Shown here one piece after another: positions 18,593 through 30,500 of a DNA stretch of 64,000 nucleotides. Position 1 is the first letter of the stretch. Each line of letters begins with the position of its first letter. The DNA comes from Dendrophyllia cribrosa. Taxonomy: Eukaryota > Cnidaria > Anthozoa > Scleractinia > Dendrophylliidae. The notes beneath the pieces were generated by a model, which was not told where the DNA came from, searched no databases, and worked only from the letters and a program-made list of their open reading frames with translations. Location of the stretch: contig JAJLRJ010000010.1 of the NCBI GenBank assembly GCA_024195265.1, positions 33,264,176 to 33,328,175 on the forward strand. Reading direction: 5' to 3'. The position numbers were made by a program, and so were the translations under genes.

Positions 18593-21500
18593 TCAGTGCT
18601 GGTTATCTAGAGTTACCTTTTCCCATCTCTCCAACATTTTTACATACTCAGTTTCATAGAATCTGAAGACTTCCTCACAATCCTGCAAAAGACATACCAG
18701 GAATTTAAATGAATGTTTTGACAAAATAATGACATTCAACTTTTGACATAAAATGTTAATATTCAATACTTTTAGCTCGGGACCAAAACAGTTTTTAAAA
18801 AACCTGATGTGTATAATAATAGCAATTGGACTGAGTAGAGTACAATTCAGGGAGTAATTGGGCAAGTAATTTTAAATCAGCTGAGCAAGTAGTGTGAAGA
18901 TGATTTAAAATAGTTACAAGCATGATTACCTCTGAATTGTATGACATGAAGTCAAATTACTAATTAATCGCATCAATAACAAAATTTATAAATGCAGTTA
19001 AATGCAATTTAACTACGTTAACAACAAAGAGCGGGTCATGGCACTATCTAGCGGTCAGCGGCTCTTGCGTTGGCACTTGCTCAGTTGGATCATTGCAAGC
19101 AGATGGTAGTGTGTTCTAGCACCTCTCAGTTGCAGTCTTCGGGGCGTTTTAGTTAACGTTGGCTTATTTTGCCCACCACTCCTCTCCCCTATATTTTCCA
19201 CTGCTCAGCCAGTGTGACGGGTGCCTGGAAGTCTTGTGTGGGGGCTCTTGGCTGGGTAGTTGCGGGGATTGCCAGTCATGGGAGCGGTATTTGGTCAAGG
19301 GGCTGGCTGGCTTCCAGTGGAAGCCCTGGACACCCCAGGCACCCATCCTCCATTTAGCGATACGGTTGTTAACATTTCGAGATTTAAAAGACAAGGCGGA
19401 CTATTTTCAAAGCAAAAGGTCTGGGAAATTTTCTATCAGTTTTGAAACCAGTAAGGAAACAGAATGCATTTTAGTGCACCTGATTGAAGCGCACACAACA
19501 TAGGATGTCAAATTAAAAAAATTGTTATTGGACAGCCGTGTATAAGACACCCACATGACCAAGCATGAATTCTGTGAGAAACAGGCACACGGAAGATCAG
19601 TCACCATTGAGAATTTTGTCATTGATACGATTAATGCTAGAATAGTTAATAAAATGTTAAAAGTTCTGACCTGTCGTACATCATGTCCTGGTGGGTTGTA
19701 TTTTAAACAGTTTGTTTTCACCAACAACATGTCTGTATGAAATTCCATATACTCTTGATACTTCCCAGTCTGAAAAATAAATTATTGACAATTCATTAAA
19801 GTTTAAATTGTGACACCATGATTTTGAACAAAAAATCCTGACAAATTTTTGGACACTGTAATCAACTTGGCAAAATTTAAAAAAAAAATGTTTTCCTTTT
19901 CAACTTGCGAATATACAAAGCGTTGACAAAATTTCACTTGATTCCTCCATTGGTTGATCGGCCGTTAACATTGGGCCCACGATATTTAACAGTCATCTGC
20001 CTTACCAATGGGGATGGCATTGGACAGAGGGTAGGGTAGAGAGTTAGACAAAAGGGGTAGGGGATCGGTGGAGCAAAATGTCTAGGGGAGGGGAGGGTCA
20101 GTACCAGTGAACATTGAACCTGCAATATGAAATGGTCACCTGCCTATCCCATGAGGATGACATTGCAGGGAGGGAAGAGTGGGGAGTTGGACACAGGGGT
20201 GTGAGGTCGGTGAAGCAAAAATAACGTCTAGGGGAGGGGAGGGTCTGAATGCTTTGTATTGTCGAGTTGGCTCATAGGAGCCTTTGATTCTGACTAGCAC
20301 AAAGCATAATTTAATTTGTGTTTTCTTTAAATTTACAGAAATGGTGGTGTGCTTGTATTGTAAAAGGTGGCAAATAGTCTTTCAAAAATCATGGGTCTTT
20401 CAAATTTAGTAGAATTTCATGGCTTTTGCAGTCTGGTTAACCATTTATTGAGCCGTTCTCCGTGTCTCAGAGTCTCAATGTTGTCATGTAGCTGTTTCAG
20501 ACTCTGTCTTGCATTTTTAAAAAAATATTGGGCTCACAGAAAAACACTAGTGTCACCATCTCGCAAAGTCTCAAATTTACCATTCATACCCCCTGTAATA
20601 AGTACACAAGATAAAAACAAAGGAATTATAGGGGGGTAGATACAAACAATTTGATAATCCTGACTCTTTTTAGTATTCTTCAGATCAAAGAAATAAAATA
20701 TTACAAAGCTTTGTATGTGTCCACATAATGGGCTACTCCTTAAATAATACTTCAACTGCATAGTACTGTTTTAACCCCTTCATTCCCAGAGTCAATCATG
20801 GAGACACATTGTAGTTTTCACTTTTGGTGTGACCATTCAAATCAAACCTCTTTAGCAGTACTTTTGCATGGTACCATTTTGTTTTTCAATATGTGAATAC
20901 AAAATGAAATTTGGGATTTTTCTTGAACTTTGATTTTTAGCACTCTTAGCAGTCAGTAATGGAGATGTGTAGTGTCGTTCTAACTTTTAAGTCTGTCAAC
21001 GAAATCCTATGGTGTGACCATTCAAATGAAAGCTACTGAGCAGTACTTTCCTGTGGTACTGTTTATTATGCTGTACAAGGTGATCCTAACTTTGAAGTCT
21101 GTCCACAAAATCCTATTGGTGTAACCATTCAAATAAAACCTCAGCAGTACTTTTGCATGGCATCATTTTGTTTTTCAATATTAATTTTTCACAAAATGGA
21201 ATTAGGGATTTTTCTTGAACTTTGAACTTTAAAGGGTTTAATGGGAATGCAAGTTAACTAACCTCCAGTTTAACTCTTATTGTTCCAAAATCCATTGGAG
21301 TTTTAATGACTTTATAGTAGCCTGGTGCATCTACTGGATCAACTAATGAACACAAGAGAAAAACAAAGGATGATATTTTTAATCTAAGGATGGAGCAATG
21401 TCATGTGACCCTAAATATGTTAAAATGTTTTGAATGGGATCAGAAATAACACCCGGTATAGAAATCAGGAAGTTCTGGTCTGGAATAGAGTAGCGATTTT

Positions 21501-24500
21501 CCGTGTCTAGTTTACTACAGAGTTGCAAAATCAGTTGAATATGGTCTGGTATGGGGAAGGGTTTCAGAGTCCCCCCCGGGAAATAACACAATCATAGACA
21601 TGGAATGAGTGTACTGGTCAGCAGTACTTCAATGTAGAGCATGGGCATTGCCCTTTTGATGATGTGTGCACTTTGCCCATTTGTTCCTTGTTGGTAGATG
21701 TGCAGATGTGAAAGATTAAAGCAAACAATACATTTTGTAACAAGATTATGCATTGTTCTTGTCATACAATTACCTGGTTTGAGGAACCAGGAAGCAGCAC
21801 CGACGTCACCCTTCCGTCTTCCTTGCCCACGGTAACTGGCAACTTTTTGTAACAAGCTGCAAAATATGATTACAGCAAATTGATTGATTGCTCAACAGTA
21901 ACTGATCCAGCTTAACCCTTTCACGGCCAAGTTTCCTCAAATTTCATTCTCTCGATGGCCAAATACAGTGTACAGTGTATTTTATTTCCCAAATACTATA
22001 GTGTCAGTTGACTATAGTAGTCTTTGATCACTTGTGGGTAATGCGACTATTAATAGTCGCCTGTGGCCGCAATAGAGTTAAAACAGTAACCTACCTGAGG
22101 GCACCACGAACCCAGCCACTGACTTGCCTTGGTGGCGACACATCAAGTGATGTTGGAGGTTTCCTTTTCCTTCCACTTGTTCTAATATTACCAAAGGCTT
22201 CAAGAGCTCTAATTTCCTTCTCTGTCAGTTCCACGCTTTCTGTTGCACTGTTTGAGCTGCTTGTGGAAGTGGACAAGACATCAATTGGTGTATCAGAGAT
22301 GTCCCATCCTTCTTCTTCAAATCTTGTTGAAATGTTTGAATTTTGACCTTCACCAAGGCTTTTGTCTGCAGTCTCTGCGGCAACTGTGAGTCCTTTGCTG
22401 ATTACATTACCTTCCTCTGAAATAGATATTGGCACTTCAGGCAGTGCTGAACTTTCCAAACTAGACGATTCCACGAATCCTGGTGACAAATTATTGGATG
22501 ATAGCCGAGTTTCTTCTGATTTGCCTCCTGAGCTTGCTTCCATGCTTTCCACGAAGCTTTCGATTATTTGTAGTGCATTATGCACTGGTAACCCAGCATT
22601 ATCTATGGGATTTGTTACAGGTAGCCCATCCTCAGCATCTTTTTCATTTACATTTTCAACACCACAATGAGAATCCCCTAATGATGAACAAAGACCTGAC
22701 TCTTCATCCTGTTTGTGTCTTTTCCCTTGTTCAAGATCAGCCACATGTGACTCAGAGTAAATATGTTCAGACAAATCACCTACTAGATGGGGCATTTCTC
22801 CAGAAATATCCAATCTCTGAACCGTGACATTTTCAATCGATTCTGTAACCGTTTCTGAATGTTTTTCACAACCTTCTGTTTCACTGATCAAATTTTTTTG
22901 CACTGCAACATTTTCTGTATCTTCAACAGAGACAGACACTTCAATATCTTGTAAAGTTAATGGATCTAAAACGGTTTCATCTATTGCTTCTTGTTCCTCG
23001 GTCAAGTTGAACACTGTTTCTGCTGTTTCAGCTGTGTCATTTTTAGCTTGGTCTTTAATGGGTGTGCTTTCAGCTACACCCGTGAAAAAATCCATGGCGG
23101 ATGGTGCCTCAGTGATGCTGCAGCCGCTGTCTATTGTTTCCGAGCACATAAGAAGAGAATCATCTTCAGATGATGTGTTATTATCACATTCAGCTGTGCT
23201 ACTCGGCTCATTTAGCGCAGGTAATTTTGAGCCAGTCACTTCTGATCCAGAATTCTCTGAAGCGTGGCTACCCTGATCAGTGGCAACCAAACCGGTATCT
23301 GAAACTACCGATGGAAACTGCTGCACTCCAACTTTACTCAAGCCTGCTACCCCTATGCTAGAGACAGCAGAATTTACAGCCAGAGGCACTGACGAATGTA
23401 GTTGAGCTCCAGCGTGTGAACCTACACCAGTTGCCATGGGAACTAGGACAGTTGGAATGACAGCAACATTCTTTGCTGGTGCTGGTAAGATGGTAGGAAG
23501 CTTTCTGACACTCGCAGTAGTGGAGACATTGGTAGGTGCCTGTGTTACACTTGATGGTTTGGGAGGGGCAGGGAGAATGGCAGGAAGGGGTCTGGATCTG
23601 ACCTGTGTGGTGACAGTTGGAGCTGACAGACTGGGTGTGATTTGAGTGGAAAATGGCTTGAGACTCACAGTGGTTAGGGCTGGAGTTGCTTTGGTGTCCT
23701 TCTTGGAATTTAACTGTGTGACAGCTGGGGATGTCAGCCCAACTCCTAAAAATCAATAAGTTCATATTAAATACAAAGGTCCATCAGTCTTAGTCTGTCT
23801 ACAGACCGATTTATTTTTAGCCTAGCGAATGCCTGCGAGTGCGAGCGCGTAGCGCGAGAACGAGCCCCTAGGGCGACAGAAAAAATAAATAGGGTCTGTG
23901 GACTTCTTTCTAAAAAAGTGAATTTAGGTTTTTCCTGAAAAAGAAAAATGCCATTGGCTAAAAGACGATTAAACTGTCATCAACATGTCAATGGCCATCA
24001 GTTGCGCGTCATGCGATTAACAACAACTGCCATCACTTTGAGGCGCTCACCACGACACTTCAATTTGCAAACGACACACACGAAATCGACATGTAAACAA
24101 ACTTGTTTCTCTCAGTTTCTTTCACTGAAACTTTGGTTTTCGATCAGTAGATCAAAGTAGATCATGGCGTGTTTGCTGGACGAGTGTGTTGAAACGTATA
24201 CTGGTATTCCTGCCTTTAAAGAAGAACAGAAAGAAGCTATTTTAGCTTGCTCGAGGCGAAGGACATCGTCGCCATTCTTCCCACTGGTTTCGGGAAAAGT
24301 CTAATTTATCAGTTGTTTTCGTCTGCAAAACAGCAACAAACCAAAAGTAATGTTATGGTACTGGTTGATCTCTCTTCATTTTCTAAAACAATGAACCCAA
24401 TATCGCTCAAAACATCCGCCAACGTGCGTCTGGTAACACCTTGACGGACAGTTTCGTGGAATAAATTGTCCTTTCCAATCTTACCAAAATTACCCGTACG

Positions 24501-27500
24501 GATGGAAAACGAACATCTACATATCCTACAGAAATCCGACGGTCCGCATTGCTTTGGTTTTCGGCCTCTCTTGGAGTTTTTTTTTTTCAGTGTTGAAGCA
24601 TTCGTCTAAGACAACATACTCCAACACGTGCCAGACACCGCACACTACAAAGGCAATTACGTCAATTATAGCCAAGGCAGAGGTGATAACGATAAGGTGT
24701 TGACACGGGGGAGGGGTCTAAAAAGCGTCTTTTCTCAAAAGAAGTCCACAGACTTTCCTTTTTTCTCGCCCTCTCGGCTCAAAAGGAAAAGTCTGTGAAC
24801 AGACTAATGTCTTGAAAAAGGTAATGATTAGGTAATGACCAGTTACCGTTGTTACTCTTATTACCATTGTTAACTTTGCTACCATTGTTACCGTTGTTAC
24901 CACTGTTACTCATGTTACCGTTGATACCTTTGTTACCATGGTTACCATTGTTGCCGTTGTTACCTTTGTTAGCAATGACCCTTAACAATACTTACCTTGT
25001 GTTTTAGCAATTATTATTCCCTGGGAGGAGGCAGTGGGGATGGGAACAGTCGGAGCAGGCTGTAATGGAGCTGGGACTGAGAGTACCACTCTCTTTGTTC
25101 CACCCACTAGCGTTGTCATGACGACAGTTTTGGATGCTGACGATACCGTCTGTGTTACTGTGTTAGTGACGTTGGTTTTTGATTGGGATGACAGTGTGGT
25201 AGCAACTGTAGTCTTACTGCTTGAAGAGTTTTGAGTCACCTGTAACCAAATGAAAACCAAGAAGACTTCAATAAACAAGTATTCTTACATGTATAACGTC
25301 TTATCACATAACACATTCTTTGATTGGTTTGCAGCAGCCATCTTGTTCATCCTGAATTAATGAACAGTAGACTAAAATACTCCAACCTTTTGAAAATCTC
25401 ATTATTTAAGTCCACGGACACAGCATTATTACTCTAAATGAATTAAACTCCTCCTATTATGCCGATGTTCTACAAAATAGTGGCCTTAAAGGTGTCCATT
25501 ATACATGTAGTGCAACTTGACTGTGCATAACTACCTCCTTCAGATAAGATAAGCGCGAGGGAGATATTTTAGGACGAGTGCAAAGGGGCACGCAAGGGAG
25601 CTGGGAACAAGCGTGAAGCCTGAGTAGGGTGTGATGGCAAGGCGAAAAATAGGAAGATAGCTTTTCAAGTTTCACAAAGTGACTGGAGATGGGGCAGTGT
25701 ACACAACTTAAAGTTTGACTCAAGGATTAGGGGAGCATGTACCAATGACATAATAAGAAAAAAAATATTCTACAATCTTCTTTACCTGAGAAATTGTCTT
25801 CGATAAACTGGCACTACTTATTCCTGGCACAACACCAGCAACTGTTGTTTTGGTAAGACCTGTTGTCATGACAACCACTGGCTTGCTCACGCCAACACCT
25901 CCAGTTCCTGGAACATGAATAACACGAACCACAGGTTGCGTGCCAGTAGCTGCCAAGGCCGAGGAGGCCTGAGAACTAGGACTGGGTGTTACCATGGTAA
26001 CTGTAGAACAGGTTCCCATGGTAGCTGGCGTGACAGACTTGAACTTAACAGTTCCTGGAAGAGGTTTAAATCTGGCTGCTGCTGGTTTAGCCTTTTGTCT
26101 TGCCGCTAGTTGGGCGGCCGTTAAACTGGTTTTAAGAGCCACCCCAATAGGATTTGCAGCAGCTGCTGGGCTTGAAACTCCTCCAGTGGTAACATTCTTG
26201 ACAGCAGACGACAGTGGAGTCTTTGATGCTAAGACTGCCTTAGGAGGGATTGCAGAGGCGACTTTGGTTTGATTCCTAGGTGTTGACTGAGTCATAACGG
26301 TTTGAGCTTTGGCAGGTGATGATGTAACGGATGTCATGGTTTTGTAACTTAGCACAGTCTTGGCCTGACAGATTGCCTGCGAAACTGCAACTGTCTTAGT
26401 AAGGAGTTTTACTTGAGATGCAGAAGCAGGGAGGGATGAGACACGTGGAATAGCTTTAATTGTACCAGCAGGTCCCAAAGCCTTTCCAGACTTGGTCATG
26501 GTACTCACTGAGGTGGTCTGCTTAGTTGGCAGCTTTGACACCAGAGTAGGGGTAGGGATAGTAACTTTTGTCACTGGCTTGTTCAGGCTTGATACACTTA
26601 GACGTCTCTTTCGCTTTGGTTTGCCGTCATCATCAAAGCCATCAGTATCATTTCCTTGTGCCACACCTATAATGGTATTAACAACTTAGGTATTCTACAA
26701 AAAATAATGAGGTATTCATGCAATACTTATTCGTGTCTACATGTGAATTTCCCAAATAGGCTGTCAAACCCACGTGTAATATTATGGCAGAAGAGAATTA
26801 AAGAAAAAACATGCAAACACAAGTTTTGCAATAAATTCATATAATTATGTGAGACACTAAATGGTATATAAAATTAAGGGAAGTTAATGTAAGTACTTAT
26901 TTTATGTAAGAACCATTTTGCTGTCTGATGTTGTCAAGGCAAGCTCCTACTCAGATTTTTGCTTTGGAGCATTCAACGCTTGGCCTAATCCATAACTCTT
27001 TTCCTTTCTCTGTTACTTTACTGATAAATGTTTTTTTTTGGAACTTGACTATCAATCGTCACTGTAACTTTGTTATTTGTTGATTTTTGTACATTACTGA
27101 CACCACCCAGCGACAGCTGGCCGAGCCATTGCCAGCATTTACTAGAGGCAATTATTCCAATTAACCCTTTAAGCCCTAAGAGTGAACAGCATCAAATTTC
27201 TCCTTGTAATATCAATGCCTTATCAGTCAAAAAGGTCATGAGAATTAAGGACATGATCACACAAGATGAATTCTCTTGATATATATTAACAATTTCTCCC
27301 CACTACCTCTATAGGAAATGTATAGGGACAAGAAATGAGAATTTAAATTTTGATATTAGGGCTTAAAGGGTTAAAGACTGGTGGCTAGTATCTTTAAGGG
27401 ATTTATGTTCAGAGTAAAACTGGTCATTTCCATTTAAGGCATTGCAATCATAATTAATCAACAATGCTAAAAAATTTTGCAGTCTCATTGACATGCGTGT

Positions 27501-30500
27501 ACAGTTGAAGCTTGTGTAAGCGACCACCTCGTGATTTCGAAAAAGTGCTCATAACTGGAGCTGGTCACTTATGACAGTGGTTTTCAAGAAGAACCACAAC
27601 TGTACTTCATTCTGGAAATAAAAATCATTATTTAGAATTTGTGGAGATGGATTGCATTGATGGTACCTGTTTGAGACTGTTGTTTCATTGTTGCAGCTTT
27701 AGAATTGTTTTGTAGACTGGCAGAAGATGAAGAGTTTGCGTTGGCATTTAATGCACTTGAACTGCTCCCTGCTTTATTGACTAAAGGAAAAACAAACAAA
27801 CAAACAAACAAACATGTAAAACATCATACTAAAGTCTGAAAAAAACAATCCTTTCTTTGCCCTAATGTTCATCCAAACCCAACCCCCTGCATCTGGGATT
27901 TGAGATGAGGGCAATAAAACCACCAGCATTATTTGCTATACCCAGTTGAATTTCCTCGATGTGGGCATCTTGTGGATCCTGTTTAACCCTTTAAGCCCTA
28001 ACAAAAAAATTTAAATTCTCATTTCTAGTCCTATACATTTCCTATAGAAGTAGTGGGGAGAAATTGTTTGGATATCAAGAGAACTCATCTTGTGTAATCA
28101 TGTCCTTAATTCTCATGACCCTTTCAATTGATAAGGCATTAATATTACAAGGGGAAATTTGATGCTGATCACTCTTAGGGCTTAAAGGGTAAAGAGTCTG
28201 CTTAGGACAGATGTCTGTTTATATCGTAAAAGGGTTCACATGGGCAGCTGTGAAAAGAATTTTTGTTGTTGACATTGAGAAACCTGAGTGGAAGTCATCT
28301 TTTGAGTCAAATGGATGGTGCATCATTATCGCCTACCACTGATGATATCCCATCGACTTGAATCTGAATGAGAATGACTGCTCAGGTTGTTAAAATACCA
28401 GTTAATGTCAGTGCCTAACATGTCTTTTCCAAACTACACTCAATAAGACAATCACACTCGATCTTATAAAGATGTAAGTGCTTCTGCATGGCTGGGACCA
28501 TAACTTGAGGTCCTCTTAAGAGAAGTGTCCACCTATGGGGTCCATTAGCAGAGATATGACTGTACTGCACCTTGTTGCATAGCAATCAGCAATCTTACAG
28601 TATACTCTCTCTAAGTAAGTCAGACACCCTCAACAGCAACTGTAGGCTAACTGTCCACCTTAGAGGTGTCCACCTCATAGAGAATTTTAGTTACAGACAA
28701 TTTGGCCAGAAACAGCTCACTGCTAAAGTCCGCCTTAAACAGTTGTCTGCCTTACACAGATGTCCACCTTACAGGGGTGTCCACTTAGGAGAGTATATAC
28801 ACTGTACCTGAAGAGGCTGGAACCTTAGCATTTGCTGCAGCCGCAGAATTAGCAGCCGCAGTAGCCGAAGCACTGAACACTGTTTGCGGCACAAGACGTG
28901 GCATCAATGGAACAAGTCTTCTGCCTTCTGCTGCCCATTCAGCACAGCTGCCAGCACCATAAATACTAAAAGGAGAGAAACAAACACAATTATTTAACAC
29001 TACTTTCGGAACTCTATGATATTTTATGGGGTTTTTCTTGAATTTTGATGTTTGGCACTCTTGGGAGTTAACCTTTTAAAAAGGGTTAAAACTGAAATAG
29101 CTTACTACCTTTCAGCTACAATAGCAAGTCTGTCATCACTGTAGGCCCTTCGTACTTCAGCTCTGTGGCGTTCAGTGGATATACTATTGAATGACATAAA
29201 AGTACCAAATACTTTTAACTAAAAATACATGTATAGACAGTGCATATTTGATTAATACCTCTGATCACTCCTGCATCACTTTGAGTGGAGGTACAGGTTG
29301 GTTGCCTTGTTGAGAGGGTCCACTTTTGAAAGCCATTTAACTGCATTTAACAAAATTGTCTGACTATTTCACACTCGCACTTTACAATCACACTTCACTA
29401 CTGTACAACAGTAGTATGATTTCAGTCTTATACTAGAAATATGTCTTGCAGAACCTCGCAAAGCTCAGGGGAGGAAGCACTGCTGAGCAAAATTTTAGCG
29501 ACAGGGGAGGGAGAGATGGAATTTCTGGTTTAACCGGGAGGTTGGGTTGTATGGCCACAATGGCCCTGAAATTTGAAGTTGAGACATTCTTGTTCCCAGT
29601 CGCTCATCACACAGGATGACATCAATTGGAGCTTTGTTGTGTTTTTTTTTGCTAGGCACTTGCAATTGCAGGACACCAACCCAATATACTAAAGAAAGAA
29701 AAAATGCGCCGAGTGCATAATCTTCCTCTACGTTCATTGTCTTTTATGACTTTTTTTTTTCTTTTTTTTTTTTGTGTTGTGCGTTAATCAATAAAGATTT
29801 TCAAAATAAAAAAAAAAGCACGCAGGAATTTTTAAGAACACGAGAGAAGTGCAGAGAAGCACGAGCCAAAGGCGAGTGCTTCTTGCACTTCTCGAGTGTT
29901 CTTAAAAATTCCCGAGTGCTTATATAACTCAATAATGCACGAGAAACAAGTTTTTTTATTTCTTTTATAAAATAAAAATGGTTATAATGAACCTTACGTC
30001 ACTCACGTGCTTTATCGAGTTATAATGAACTGGGTTTAACCAATCATAGCGCGTGCATTTCCTTGAGCATTTTATAAATGTATATATAAATGCAAACCGA
30101 TAATCTACTGCCCTAAAGTAATCCACACACGACAAATTTATAAACTTCGCTACTACACTCGGGTCTTCAGCCCTTGCTTCATGAGGAATAACACAACATC
30201 ACAATGTACCATTACAATGCACCATGTAGTTCATACAGTTACCTAAGCTGAGTGCCCAGTTCTTGCAAGATCTTCTTTTTAGTCCTGACAAGTACAGAAA
30301 AATCAAACAATACATTATTGAGTTTTGGGCTATTTTAATATGCAATAAACAAGTTTCTAGAGCAGTGGATTTTCCTCAGGGGAGGGCCCAGGCTGTTTGG
30401 TTTTCTGTTGAGGTTTTCCATCACCTACTTTTATGCCTTTTATTCATAATTCCAGGATTTAGAATTCTTGAAAATCACACAAATTTGGTGAGTGAAGTAC

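Larger units (their letters stand above)
18593..21856 (-). other. Bromodomain-coding exons of the EMSY-like gene
   Basis: Four exons (21856-21774, 21342-21263, 19769-19671, 18682-18593) encode the module. Helix Z lies in LLQKVASYRGQG. The ZA loop has a WF shelf in place of WPF (ASWFLKPV). The BC-loop Asn is in LKYNPPGHDV, and helix C is DCEEVFRFYETEYVKM. The last exon could also splice at AAG|GTAACT near 18617, but reading through to TGA at 18595-18593 is simplest. No start codon suitable for an independent gene precedes exon 21856-21774, and the large upstream exon ends in the matching phase. Confidence 0.85.

Noticed and set aside
18593..21856. Separate bromodomain gene downstream of EMSY
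   Set aside because: No start codon or promoter-like gap; the large upstream exon ends AG| with a good donor and the next exon continues in the same phase. One gene is simpler, though transcripts are needed.
22008..23765. Several ORFs opposite the large EMSY exon
   Set aside because: Antisense or off-frame shadows of exon 23745-22095, which has continuous coding and matching splice phases.
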